This document shows positions 7,172 to 16,182 of a DNA stretch of 64,000 bases, in pieces; position 1 is the first letter of the stretch; each line of letters begins with the position of its first letter. Under the pieces are notes generated by a model. The model was not told the origin of the DNA. It was given only the letters and a program-made list of their open reading frames with translations, and searched no databases. Source of the DNA: Paractinoplanes lichenicola (GTDB lineage: Bacteria; Actinomycetota; Actinomycetes; Mycobacteriales; Micromonosporaceae); assembly GCF_016785085.1 (NCBI RefSeq), contig NZ_JAENHO010000005.1:496001-560000 (forward strand), given 5' to 3'. Made by a program: the position numbers and the translations under genes.

Positions 7172-8044
7172 ATGGCGAGCCACACGGCGCCAAGCCTTTT
7201 GCCGGCTCCCGACCTGGCCCATACCGGCCGGCCGGCAGCTCAGCCGGCTCTCATCGACCCGTCGGCCTTCACCGGCGCGCGGACATCCCGCGCAGCCCAT
7301 GAGGAGCCCTCCGGTTCGGTCATGGCCCGCGCCTCCGGCTGGGTCGTCCCCCGCCAGCCCGCGCCCGATCCGACACCGGCCGCCGCAGCCACGCCGCCGG
7401 CCCGCCAGGACCCCTCCGGCCCGGCCGCACACCCCCAAGCCACCACGTCAGGTCCGGCCGCGCCCCGCCAGGCCACTGCGCCCGGTTCGGCTGCACTTCG
7501 TCAGGCCGCTGCGCCCGGTTCTTCCGCTGGGGCTTCTCGGCGGGGTTCGTCCGGTGTGGATGTTTCCGGGCTGACCGTGCCCGGTCTGGCGCACGCGCCG
7601 ACGGCGGCCGCCCGGGCCGACGCCCCCACCGTTCCCGCTCACATGCTTCCGCAGCGCACCCCCGCGCAGCTGCTGGCCATCGCCCGCGACGGACTGGCCG
7701 AGGCGGCGCGCACGCAGCCTGACGGCATTCGTTACGCGACGGCTCACCTGGCCGCCCTGCGAGCCGCGGCGGCCGTGCTCGCGGCCCGGGCCCGGCCCGC
7801 GCCGGCCAGCCGCCGCAGCAAGGTGACCAGCGTCTGGTCGCTGCTGGTGCTGGTCGCGCCCGACTTCGGCGAGTGGGCCAACTATTTCGCCCTCGGCGCC
7901 TCCAAACGCGCGGCGGCCGAGGCCGGCATCCCGCGCGTCGTGAGCCCCCGTGAGGCCGACGACCTGCTGCGAGCCGCCGAACAGTTCGTGGCCGTGGTCG
8001 AGTCCTCGCTGGGCCTGACCTATCAGCCCCCGCTGGCCGCCTGA
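7172..8044 (+). CDS. SAV_6107-type HEPN-domain protein, first gene of the imu operon
   Basis: A 290-residue protein. Residues 1 to about 160 are low-complexity Ala/Pro/Ser-rich and probably disordered, with imperfect repeats of the AAPRQATAPGSA kind. Residues 165-285 resemble the actinobacterial SAV_6107 family HEPN domain: TPAQLLAIARDGLAEA, KVTSVWSLLVLVAP, FGEWANYFALGASKRAAAEAG's core, and a C-terminal EADDLLRAAEQFVAVVE. RYATAH gives R187-x4-H192, compatible with the R-x4-6-H signature of HEPN ribonucleases. ATG 7172 was chosen because GAGGAGAGAC sits just upstream. The gene is the first behind the damage promoter and precedes imuA' by 168 bp. Its function in the mutasome is unknown; a ribonuclease or substrate-binding role is only inference. 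Confidence 0.8.
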   Translation: MASHTAPSLLPAPDLAHTGRPAAQPALIDPSAFTGARTSRAAHEEPSGSVMARASGWVVPRQPAPDPTPAAAATPPARQDPSGPAAHPQATTSGPAAPRQATAPGSAALRQAAAPGSSAGASRRGSSGVDVSGLTVPGLAHAPTAAARADAPTVPAHMLPQRTPAQLLAIARDGLAEAARTQPDGIRYATAHLAALRAAAAVLAARARPAPASRRSKVTSVWSLLVLVAPDFGEWANYFALGASKRAAAEAGIPRVVSPREADDLLRAAEQFVAVVESSLGLTYQPPLAA

Positions 8045-8212
8045 CCGAAGCCGGCCGGAGCCGGCCCTCGGCGATTGTTGTGACCCGGATGCTTCCGGGC
8101 GGTTCTTCCCCGCTGCTCGGCGACCTCTTTCGAGAGGCCGCTGAACAGTCATGCCCGTTGGCCGCAGTGACGAGCGAGGCCGGAAGAACTGGTACCAAGA
8201 GTGAGGCAACAC

Positions 8213-9682
8213 ATGGCGGGACGCATGATCAGCGGTGCGGCCGCCCTTGCTGAACTGGTTCGGGCGGCGGGTGAGACCGAGACGTCGGGTGTCGACCGGA
8301 CGTTGCCGGTCGCGCCCGAGTTGAGTGCGCTGCTGCCCGGGCGCGGACTGCGCCGGGGCAGCACGGTCGCGGTGGCCGCGGGCCGGTCCGCCACCGCCGC
8401 GGGCGGGACGTCCCTGGTGCTGGCGTTGCTGGCCGAGGCCTCCCGTACGGGCTCGTGGTGTGCCGTGGTCGGCGTGCCCTCGCTGGGTGCGACAGCCGCC
8501 GCCGAGAGCGGCATCGCCCTCGACCGGCTGGCGCTGGTGCCCGACCCCGGACCGGAATGGCCGACCGTCGTCGCCGCCCTGATCGACGGCGTGGACGTCA
8601 TAGTGCTGGCCGTCCCCGGCGGCGTCTCCGCCTCGATCGCCTCCCGCCTGGTGGCCCGGGCCCGCCAGCGGGGCAGCGTGCTGGTCCCGTACGGGGACTG
8701 GTCCGGCGCCGACGTGACCCTGAGCGTCCTCGAGGCCCGCTGGGAAGGCCTCGACGAGGGCCACGGCCGCCTACGCCGCCGAGAAGTACGAGTACTGGCC
8801 CGCGGCCGCGGCGCGGCGGCCCGCCCCAAAGAGATCACCATGTGGATGCCGGGCGTCACGATCCGCCGCCTGCCACTGCCCCCGGCCCCCGGCCAAACTG
8901 ACTCCACCCTGGACCGTCAGCCCCGCCCGCACCTCACCGCCGTCCCCTCACCCACCACCCCAAAACCATCCCCGGCCGCGACCACCACGCCCTCACCCGC
9001 TGCTACGAGGCCGTCCCCGGATACGCCCGCCACGCCGTCACCTGCCTCTGTGAAGCCGTTCCCGGCTGCGGCCGCCACTCCCTTGCCCGCCGTCCCGAAG
9101 CCGTCCCCGGCTGCGGCCGTTACGCCGTCACCCGCTGCTGTGAGGTCGTTTCCAGCCGCGGTCGCCGTTACCTCGTCCGCCGTCCCGAAGCCGTCCCCCG
9201 CTGCGAACGCCACCGCCCCGAAGCCGTCCGCCGCTATAGGCGCCACGCCCTCACCCACTGCTGCGAGGCCGTTCCCGGCTACGGTCGCCGTCACCTCGCC
9301 CGCCGTCCCGAAGCCGTCCTCCGCTGCGAGCGCTGCCCATTCGCCCCGGCTGTCTCTGGTGCCTCCACCCGAGCAAAGCGAACCGAGGGGAGCTGAAACG
9401 GAGCTCTACATCGGAGGAGAGGGGCGCGCTGGAGGAGAGAGGTGTGCGGGAGGGAAAGGGCACGCCGCAGGGGAGGCCGAGGCAGGGGAGAGCGCGGGGA
9501 TGCAGAGGCGCGTTGGAGAGGGAGCCGCGAGGGAGGCCCCGGCGGGGAAGCGGAAGCGCGCTGGAGAGCGGCCCGGGAGGGAAGCGGGTGGCGAGGAGGA
9601 AGCGGAAGTAGAGGCTGGGGACGGGCGGGTGGTGGCTCTTCGGGGGAAGAAGAGCGACCACCGAGTGACGGCTGTGATGTGA
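8213..9682 (+). CDS. imuA': ImuA' (RecA-like accessory protein of the DnaE2 mutasome) with a repetitive tail
   Basis: A 489-residue protein. Residues 1-225 resemble the RecA-fold ImuA' of actinobacteria: AALAELVRAAGE, LLPGRGLRRGSTVAVA, GGTSLVLALLAEA, SWCAVVGVPSLGATAAAE and the DVIVLAVPGG strand. It lacks a clean Walker A (GRSATAAGGTS stands in its place), as expected for this family. Residues about 243-380 are Pro/Ser/Ala/Thr repeats with recurring KPSPAA and RPFPA blocks; residues 380-489 are Gly/Glu/Arg-rich. ATG 8213 follows GAGG at 8203-8206; GTG 8201 and ATG 8225 are alternatives. It stops one base before the first possible imuB start. In mycobacteria ImuA' works with ImuB and DnaE2 in damage-induced mutagenesis. 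Confidence 0.9.
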   Translation: MAGRMISGAAALAELVRAAGETETSGVDRTLPVAPELSALLPGRGLRRGSTVAVAAGRSATAAGGTSLVLALLAEASRTGSWCAVVGVPSLGATAAAESGIALDRLALVPDPGPEWPTVVAALIDGVDVIVLAVPGGVSASIASRLVARARQRGSVLVPYGDWSGADVTLSVLEARWEGLDEGHGRLRRREVRVLARGRGAAARPKEITMWMPGVTIRRLPLPPAPGQTDSTLDRQPRPHLTAVPSPTTPKPSPAATTTPSPAATRPSPDTPATPSPASVKPFPAAAATPLPAVPKPSPAAAVTPSPAAVRSFPAAVAVTSSAVPKPSPAANATAPKPSAAIGATPSPTAARPFPATVAVTSPAVPKPSSAASAAHSPRLSLVPPPEQSEPRGAETELYIGGEGRAGGERCAGGKGHAAGEAEAGESAGMQRRVGEGAAREAPAGKRKRAGERPGREAGGEEEAEVEAGDGRVVALRGKKSDHRVTAVM

Positions 9683-9683
9683 C

Positions 9684-11582
9684 GTGGGGACCAAGGAGGC
9701 GGGCAGCCGGGTTGTGGCGGGCACTGTCGGGGCGCGGACCATGTTGCTCTGGTGTCCTGATTGGCCGGTTATGGCGGCCGAGATCGTGCTTGGGGTGTCT
9801 GCTGCGAAACCGGTCATTGTGTTGCACGGCAATCGGGTGATCGCGTGTTCGGAGGCGGCCCGGCGGGAGGGCGTACGGCGGGGTTTGCGGCGGCGGGAGG
9901 CGCAGAGCCGATGCCCGCAGGTCGAGGCGGTCGAGCATGATCCGGGGCGGGATGCGCGGGCGTTCGAGCCGGTCGTGGCGGCCGTCGAGGAGGTGGCGGC
10001 GGGGGTCGAGGTGATCCGGCCGGGGGCGTGTGCGGTCGCCGCCCGTGGGCCGTCGCGCTACTTCGGTGGGGAGGAGGCCGCGGCCGAGCGGCTTGTCGAG
10101 CAGGTTGCCGAGTCGTGCGAGGTGGAGAGTCAGGTCGGCATCGCCGAGGGGGTGTTCGCGGCGGGGCTCGCGGCCCGCGCCGGGCGGGTGATCGAGCCCG
10201 GTGAGACGGCCGCTTTCCTTCGGGCGCAGCCGATCGAGGCGATCGAACGGCCCGAGCTGACCGACCTGCTCAAGCGGCTCGGGCTCAAGACGCTGGGCGA
10301 GTTCGCGGCGCTGCCGGCGGGGGACGTGCTGACCCGGTTCGGCTTCGACGGGGCGTTGGCGCACCGGCTCGCGGCCGGGTTCGATCATCGGCCGCTCGCG
10401 GTGCGCCGGCCGCCGCCCGATCTGGAGGTGTCCGAGACGTACGACGAGCCGCTGGAACGGGTGGATGTGGCCGCGTTCGCCGGGCGCGCGCTGGCCGAGC
10501 GGCTGCACGACAAACTCGCCGCGTACGGGCTGGCTTGCACCCGCCTGGGCATCGAGGCGGTCACCGCGAACGGCCAGGAGCTGCACCGGGTGTGGCGGCA
10601 CGACGGCACGCTGACCTCGGCCGCCATCGCCGAACGGGTTCGCTGGCAGCTCGACGGCTGGCTGACCGGCGCCCGTCGCGGCGCCCCGGCCCGTCCGACC
10701 GCCGGCCTGGTGCGGCTGCGCCTGATCCCCGACGGCGTGCTCGTCCATCTCGGACTGCAGCCGGGCCTGTGGGGCGACGCCGGGGCCGACCGGGAGCGGG
10801 CGCATCGCGCGTTCAGCCGGGTGCAGGGCCTGCTCGGCCCCGAGTCGGTGGTCACTCCCGTGCTGGGCGGCGGCCGCAACGCCGACGACCAGATCCGCCT
10901 GGTCCCGTGGGGTGACGAGCGTGCCCCGCACCGGCCCGCGGCCCCGCACACCGACCCGATCCCCGGCATCAAAACCGTTCCCGTGCTGTCCCACCACATC
11001 CAGCCCGAGCTCGCCCTGCCTTCCCCGGAGACCCCATTTCCCGTACGGGATGAGCCTGGCCCCGCCGTCGACGCGCGCCCCCGCCGCCCGGTGCTCGGGT
11101 TGGTGACGGGCGGCCAGCCGACGCGGGAGCGGGACCCGATGGGCGAAATGTCCGAATGCGCCCCAGGGGAGGGAAAAGCGGATAAAGAGGCAGGAGTGGA
11201 CGCGGCCCAGGAGCGGGTGAACGCCGGGAAGGGCCGGAAAAAGCAGCAAAAAGAGCCACCCTGGCCAGGAAAGCTGCCCAAACCCGCGCCCGCCATCGTG
11301 CCAGTACGAGCGCTACCCGCGGTGGTGCTCGACGACCAAGGCGACCCGGTAGGAGTCAGCGCTCGCCTCGAGCTCACCGGCAGCCCGGCGGCCCTGATCA
11401 TCGAGCGCGCCCGCCCGGTGCCCATCACGGGCTGGGCCGGTCCCTGGCCGGTGGACGAGCGCTGGTGGGACGCGAACGAGTCGCGCCGGCGGGCCCGTTT
11501 CCAAGTGGTGCTCGAGGACGGGCGCGCGTTCCTGCTCGGCCTGTCCGGCGGGCACTGGGCCATCGAGGCGATCTATGACTAG
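9684..11582 (+). CDS. imuB: ImuB, catalytically inactive Y-family polymerase homologue
   Basis: A 632-residue Y-family polymerase homologue. In place of the catalytic DMDAFFASVE motif it has LWCPDWPVMAAE, and the SSDEAFLD region is replaced by RPGACAVAARGPSRY, so active-site acids are lost, as is known for ImuB, which acts as a bridge between DnaE2, ImuA' and the beta clamp. The helix-hairpin-helix region is TDLLKRLGLKTLGEFAALPAGD. QIRLVPWG around residue 410 may be the clamp-binding motif. A charged linker at residues 480-530 separates the C-terminal domain (WAGPWPVDERWWD). Several starts are possible: GTG 9684, GTG 9714 (AAGGAGG at 9693-9699) or ATG 9741, just before the conserved LLWCPDW. 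It precedes dnaE2 by 8 bp. Confidence 0.93.
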   Translation: MGTKEAGSRVVAGTVGARTMLLWCPDWPVMAAEIVLGVSAAKPVIVLHGNRVIACSEAARREGVRRGLRRREAQSRCPQVEAVEHDPGRDARAFEPVVAAVEEVAAGVEVIRPGACAVAARGPSRYFGGEEAAAERLVEQVAESCEVESQVGIAEGVFAAGLAARAGRVIEPGETAAFLRAQPIEAIERPELTDLLKRLGLKTLGEFAALPAGDVLTRFGFDGALAHRLAAGFDHRPLAVRRPPPDLEVSETYDEPLERVDVAAFAGRALAERLHDKLAAYGLACTRLGIEAVTANGQELHRVWRHDGTLTSAAIAERVRWQLDGWLTGARRGAPARPTAGLVRLRLIPDGVLVHLGLQPGLWGDAGADRERAHRAFSRVQGLLGPESVVTPVLGGGRNADDQIRLVPWGDERAPHRPAAPHTDPIPGIKTVPVLSHHIQPELALPSPETPFPVRDEPGPAVDARPRRPVLGLVTGGQPTRERDPMGEMSECAPGEGKADKEAGVDAAQERVNAGKGRKKQQKEPPWPGKLPKPAPAIVPVRALPAVVLDDQGDPVGVSARLELTGSPAALIIERARPVPITGWAGPWPVDERWWDANESRRRARFQVVLEDGRAFLLGLSGGHWAIEAIYD

Positions 11583-11590
11583 GAGCTCCC

Positions 11591-14500
11591 GTGGGCTTTC
11601 ATAACCCCAAGATCTCGTGGTCGGATCTCGAGAAGACGCTCTCCAGCAAGAAGCAGGAGGAGTACGTCGTCGACCCGCTGGCCGTCGACGGGGACGGCGG
11701 CGACTCGCCCGCGTGGTCGCGCAAACGGCAGGCGTACGAGGCGCCGGCCCTGATCCGGCGGGAGAGCCACACCCCGTACGCGGAACTCCACTGCCACACG
11801 AATTTCAGCTTCCTCGACGGCGCCAGCCACCCCGAGGAGCTCGCCGAGGAGGCCGCCCGCCTGGGCCTGAACGGGCTGGCCGTCACCGACCACGACGGCT
11901 TCTACGGCGTGGTCCGTTTCTCGCAGGCCGCCCGCGAGCTGGGCCTGCCCACGATCTTCGGCGCCGAGCTCTCCCTCGATCTGACGAAGCCGCAGAACGG
12001 CGAGGCCGATCCGGAGGGCCGCCACCTGCTGGCCCTGGCCCACGGGCACGAGGGGTACGCGCGGCTGGCCACCACCCTGTCCCGCGGCCAGCTCGCCGGC
12101 GGGGAGAAAGGCAAACCCGAATACGGGGAGCTGGAGGACATCGCGGCCGACCTGCGCGACCACGTGCTGATCCTCACCGGCTGCCGCAAGGGCCCGGTGC
12201 CGCTCGCGCTGGCCACCGAGGGGGTGGAGGCCGCCGCGTACGAGCTCGATCGGCTGGTCTCCCTGTTCGGCCGGCCCAACGTGGCCGTCGAGCTGACCTC
12301 GCACGGCGACCCGTACGACGATGATCGCAACGACATCCTGTTCGCGCTGGCCAAGAGCCGCCGCCTGGAGGTCGTGGCCACCAACAACGTGCACTACGCG
12401 ACCCCGGCCCGGCGCCGGCTGGCCACCGCCCTGGCCGCCGTGCGGTCGCGCCGCGGGCTCGACGAGATCGACGGCTGGCTGCCCGCGGCCGGCGCCGCCC
12501 ACCTGCGCAGCGGCGACGAGATGGCCCGCCGGTTCGCCGCCTATCCGGGCGCGGTCGAGGCGGCCGCGATGTTCGGCGAGGGCCTCGCGTTCGACATCGA
12601 CCTGGTCGCGCCCAAGTTGCCCGATTTCCCGATCCCGGAACCGGGACACAACGAGATGAGCTGGCTGCGCGAGCTGACCATGCGGGGTGCCCTCGACCGC
12701 TACGGCCCGCCCGCGGCGCACCCCAAGGCGTACCAGCAGATCGAGTACGAGCTGGGGATGATCGAGGAGCTCGGTTTCCCGGGCTACTTCCTGGTCGTGT
12801 ACGACATCGTCAAGTTCTGCCGGGACAACAGGATCTACGCCCAGGGCCGGGGCAGCGCGGCCAACTCGGCGGTCTGCTACGCGCTACGGATAACCAATGT
12901 GGACGCCGTCGCCCACAACCTGCTGTTCGAGCGGTTCCTGGCCCCGGAGCGCGACGGCCCGCCCGACATCGACGTCGACATCGAGTCGGACCGGCGCGAG
13001 GAGGTCATCCAGCACGTCTACCGCAAGTACGGCCGCGAGCACACGGCCCAGGTCGCGAACGTCATCTCGTACCGGCCGCGGTCGGCGGTGCGGGACATGG
13101 CCAAGGCGTTCGGCTTCTCGCCGGGCCAGCAGGACGCGTGGAGCAAGCAGATCGACCGGTGGGGGAGCGTGGCCACGGTCGACGTCGAGGACATCCCGCC
13201 GCAGGTCGTCGAGTTCGCCAACCAGGTGCAGGATTTCCCCCGCCACCTGGGCATCCACTCGGGCGGCATGGTGATCTGCGACCGCCCGATCATCGAGGTG
13301 TGCCCGGTCGAGTGGGGCCGCATGCCGGGCCGCACGGTGCTGCAGTGGGACAAGGACGACTGCGCGGCGATCGAGCTGGTCAAGTTCGACCTGCTGGGGC
13401 TGGGCATGCTGTCGGCGCTGCGGTACGCGTACGAGATGATCGAATCTGATCTGGACATCTCCACCATGGACCTGACCGACGACGAGGTCTACGAAATGCT
13501 CCGCCGGGCCGACTCGGTGGGCGTTTTCCAGGTCGAGAGCCGGGCCCAGATGGCGACCCTGCCCCGCCTCAAACCGCGCGAGTTCTACGACCTGGTGGTC
13601 GAGGTGGCGCTGATTCGCCCCGGCCCGATCCAGGGCGGCTCGGTGCACCCGTTCATCCGGCGCAAGAACGGTCTGGAAGAAGTCACCTATCCGCATCCGC
13701 TGATGCGCAACGCCCTCGAGAAGACGCTCGGCGTGCCGCTCTTCCAGGAACAACTCATGCAGCTGGCGATCGACGTGGCCGGCTTCGACCCGGCCGAGGC
13801 CGATCAGCTGCGCCGGGCCATGGGCTCGAAAAGGTCGATCGAGAAAATGGAGAAAATCAAGAAGCGCCTGTACGAGGGGATGGCCGGCAACGGCATCACC
13901 GGCGAGCTGGCCGACGACCTGTTCGTGAAGCTTTCCGCCTTCGCCAACTACGGCTTCCCGGAGAGCCATTCGATGAGCTTCGCCTATCTCGTCTACGCCA
14001 GCGCGTGGCTGAAGCGCTATCACCCGGCCGCCTTCTGCGCGGCGCTGCTCAACGCCCAGCCGATGGGGTTCTATTCGCCGCAGTCATTGGTCGACGATGC
14101 CCGCCGGCACGGGGTCGAGGTGCGCCGGCCCGACATCAACCTGAGCAACGCGCAGGCCACGCTGGAATCGATGCCCCAGACCCGCTGGGGAGCGTTGAAA
14201 GGAGAGCCGCCGCATGCGTGGGGGCTGGGCGGGCCGGCCGTGCGGCAGGGGCTGGGCAGCATCCGCTCGCTGGGTGAGGGCCTGGCCGAGCGCATCGAGG
14301 AGGAGCGGCGCGCCCACGGCCCGTACGGGGGAATGACCGATCTGGCCCGGCGGACCGGCTGCTCCACCGCTCACCTGGAGGCGCTGGCGACCGCCGACGC
14401 TTTCGCGGGTTTCGGCCTGACCCGGCGTGAGGCGTTGTGGGCCGCCGGGGCCGCCGCGCAGGACCGCCCCGACCGCCTGCCCGGCACGGTGACCGGCACC

Positions 14501-14941
14501 GACGCGCCGATGCTGCCCGGCATGAGCGAGGTCGACGAGCTGGTCGCCGACGTGTGGGCCACCGGCCTGTCACCCGACTCGCACCCGGCCCAGTTCATCC
14601 GGGCCGACCTCGACCGGGCGGGCGCGATCCCGATCAACCGGCTGGGCCGGGTCGAGGCGGGCACCCGCATCCGGGTCGGCGGGATCGTCACGCACCGGCA
14701 GCGACCGGCGACCGCGGGCGGGGTCACGTTCATCAACCTCGAGGACGAGACCGGGATGCTCAACGTGACCTGCTCACCCGGGCTGTGGCAGCGCTATCGG
14801 CGGGTCGCCCGCACCAGCACGGCCCTGATCGTGCGCGGACGCCTCGAGAAGGCCGCCGAGGGGGCCGTGCTCAACCTGGTGGCCGACCGGCTCGAGGCGG
14901 TCACCCCGCCGGTCTCGCCGAGCTCCCGGGACTTCCGCTGA
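11591..14941 (+). CDS. dnaE2: DnaE2 error-prone DNA polymerase III alpha subunit
   Basis: A 1116-residue C-family polymerase, the catalytic part of the damage-induced mutasome. The PHP domain begins at residue 58 (YAELHCHTNFSFLDG, then AVTDHDGFYGV). The palm carries PDIDVDIE with D459 and D461, and KFDLLGLG supplies the third acid D600; GRGSAANSAVCY precedes them. A C-terminal OB fold is present (RIRVGGIVTHRQRP, then FINLEDETGMLNVT). Length fits DnaE2 and is shorter than DnaE1. The GTG start at 11591 has AGGAG at 11581-11585, directly overlapping the imuB end. DnaE2 with ImuA' and ImuB carries out translesion synthesis and induced mutagenesis in mycobacteria; here all three share one orientation and a damage promoter. 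Confidence 0.96.
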   Translation: MGFHNPKISWSDLEKTLSSKKQEEYVVDPLAVDGDGGDSPAWSRKRQAYEAPALIRRESHTPYAELHCHTNFSFLDGASHPEELAEEAARLGLNGLAVTDHDGFYGVVRFSQAARELGLPTIFGAELSLDLTKPQNGEADPEGRHLLALAHGHEGYARLATTLSRGQLAGGEKGKPEYGELEDIAADLRDHVLILTGCRKGPVPLALATEGVEAAAYELDRLVSLFGRPNVAVELTSHGDPYDDDRNDILFALAKSRRLEVVATNNVHYATPARRRLATALAAVRSRRGLDEIDGWLPAAGAAHLRSGDEMARRFAAYPGAVEAAAMFGEGLAFDIDLVAPKLPDFPIPEPGHNEMSWLRELTMRGALDRYGPPAAHPKAYQQIEYELGMIEELGFPGYFLVVYDIVKFCRDNRIYAQGRGSAANSAVCYALRITNVDAVAHNLLFERFLAPERDGPPDIDVDIESDRREEVIQHVYRKYGREHTAQVANVISYRPRSAVRDMAKAFGFSPGQQDAWSKQIDRWGSVATVDVEDIPPQVVEFANQVQDFPRHLGIHSGGMVICDRPIIEVCPVEWGRMPGRTVLQWDKDDCAAIELVKFDLLGLGMLSALRYAYEMIESDLDISTMDLTDDEVYEMLRRADSVGVFQVESRAQMATLPRLKPREFYDLVVEVALIRPGPIQGGSVHPFIRRKNGLEEVTYPHPLMRNALEKTLGVPLFQEQLMQLAIDVAGFDPAEADQLRRAMGSKRSIEKMEKIKKRLYEGMAGNGITGELADDLFVKLSAFANYGFPESHSMSFAYLVYASAWLKRYHPAAFCAALLNAQPMGFYSPQSLVDDARRHGVEVRRPDINLSNAQATLESMPQTRWGALKGEPPHAWGLGGPAVRQGLGSIRSLGEGLAERIEEERRAHGPYGGMTDLARRTGCSTAHLEALATADAFAGFGLTRREALWAAGAAAQDRPDRLPGTVTGTDAPMLPGMSEVDELVADVWATGLSPDSHPAQFIRADLDRAGAIPINRLGRVEAGTRIRVGGIVTHRQRPATAGGVTFINLEDETGMLNVTCSPGLWQRYRRVARTSTALIVRGRLEKAAEGAVLNLVADRLEAVTPPVSPSSRDFR

Positions 14942-14973
14942 TTCGAGTTGCCCTATTTTGTACCGTTAACGAC

Positions 14974-15369
14974 ATGCTCCCCGTCGCTCTCGCCGCAGTC
15001 GCCGTCACCGCCGTCCTCGGCCCCCTCCCCGACCCCAAGCCCACGTACGGCGGTCCGCCGCGCCCGGGCGCCCAGCAGGAGCTCACGCTGAGTTACGTCG
15101 CCGACGCCGGGTTCGCGATGGCGGTCAAGCTGACCTGCGACCCGCCCGGCGGCGGCCACCCGCTGCCCGCGCAGGCCTGCGCCACCCTGGCCGCCACCGG
15201 CGCCGACCCGGACCGGATCAAGCCCGGCACCGGCGCCTGCATCCTGCTCTACAAGCCGGTCACAGCCACGCTCAGCGGCACCTGGCAGGGGCGCGAGGTG
15301 AGCTGGCAGCACCGCTTCGGCAACACCTGCGAGATGCGCCGCGCCACGGGAGTGCTGTTCCGGTTCTGA
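14974..15369 (+). CDS. Secreted subtilisin-inhibitor-like (SSI family) protein
   Basis: A 131-residue protein with a short hydrophobic N-terminus (LPVALAAVAVTAVLG) that fits a signal peptide. The mature part follows the Streptomyces subtilisin inhibitor pattern: KLTCDPPGGGHPLPAQACATL, then ACILLYKP, then GTWQGREVSWQHRFGNTCEM, ending GVLFRF. The four cysteines match the two conserved disulphides. Aligned with SSI (C-P-M-V-Y-D-P), the reactive-site loop is C-I-L-L-Y-K-P, giving P1 = Leu91 and P1' = Leu92, so a subtilisin- or chymotrypsin-like target is likely. TACCGT at 14961-14966 lies 7 nt before the ATG, suggesting a leaderless transcript. It follows dnaE2 but probably has its own promoter. 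Confidence 0.85.
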   Translation: MLPVALAAVAVTAVLGPLPDPKPTYGGPPRPGAQQELTLSYVADAGFAMAVKLTCDPPGGGHPLPAQACATLAATGADPDRIKPGTGACILLYKPVTATLSGTWQGREVSWQHRFGNTCEMRRATGVLFRF

Positions 15370-15389
15370 ACGGCCGTTACGCTGCCCGT

Positions 15390-16136
15390 GTGGAAATCGC
15401 ATCGACACGGACAGCGCGCCCGCTCGTCTCCGCCCGCACCGCCGCCGTCTGGGCCGTGCTGCGGCGCGAGCTGGAACGGCACGCCGGCCGCGAGCTGACC
15501 GTCCTGGACGTCGGCGGCGGCACCGGCGGGTTCGCCGTGCCGCTGGCCGAGGCGGGACACACCGTCACCGTCGTCGACGCCAGCCCCGACGCGCTGGCCG
15601 CGCTGACCCGCCGCGCCGCCGACGCCGGGGTCGCCGACCGGGTGCGGGCCGTGCAGGGCGACGGCGACGCGCTGGCCGGCCTGGTCGAGCCGGCGAGCGC
15701 CGACCTGATCCTCTGCCACGCCGTGCTCGAGGTCGTCGACGACCCGGCCGGCGTGGTCGCCGCCATCGCCGCCGCGCTGCGCCCCGGCGGCGCGGCCAGC
15801 GTGCTGGTGGCGAGCCGGGCCGCGGCCGTGCTGGGCCGCGCGATCAACGGGCAGCTGCGGTCGGCCACGGCGGTCGCGGCCGACCCCGAGGGCCGGGCCG
15901 GCGCGCGCGACACCCTGCGGCGGCGCTACGACGCGGAGGGCGCGGCGACGCTGCTCGAGGTGGCCGGGCTGACCGTCGAGCAGACCCACGGCGTACGGGT
16001 CCTGGCCGATCTTTTGCCGGCGGCCGTCGTCGAGGAGGATCCGCAGGCGCTGCTCGACCTGGAGCTCGAGCTGTCGTCCCGCCCGCCGTTCCGTGACATC
16101 GCCTCCCAGCTGCACTTGTTCGCCCGCAAGCCGTGA
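15390..16136 (+). CDS. Class I SAM-dependent methyltransferase
   Basis: A 248-residue Rossmann-fold methyltransferase. Motif I is TVLDVGGGTGGFAVPLAEAG (residues about 38-57), the acidic SAM-ribose end of strand 2 is VTVVDASPDAL, and motif IV is ADLILCHAVLEVV. The C-terminal half (LRRRYDAEGAATLLEVAGLTVEQTHG's region) resembles actinobacterial SmtA-type methyltransferases, but the substrate cannot be assigned. The GTG start at 15390 lies 6 nt after TACGCT (15378-15383), so the mRNA may be leaderless. The SSI gene ends 20 bp upstream and the phosphodiesterase gene starts 46 bp downstream. Confidence 0.9.
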   Translation: MEIASTRTARPLVSARTAAVWAVLRRELERHAGRELTVLDVGGGTGGFAVPLAEAGHTVTVVDASPDALAALTRRAADAGVADRVRAVQGDGDALAGLVEPASADLILCHAVLEVVDDPAGVVAAIAAALRPGGAASVLVASRAAAVLGRAINGQLRSATAVAADPEGRAGARDTLRRRYDAEGAATLLEVAGLTVEQTHGVRVLADLLPAAVVEEDPQALLDLELELSSRPPFRDIASQLHLFARKP

Positions 16137-16182
16137 CGTTTTCCGGTCGCGGCCGCGCGGACGGCGTGATCGGATAGCGGCT

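Noticed and set aside
9291..11249. Long minus-strand ORF (652 codons) opposite imuB
   Set aside because: It mirrors imuB in the antisense frame of GC-rich DNA; composition is Arg/Pro/Gly-rich, without motifs or ribosome site.
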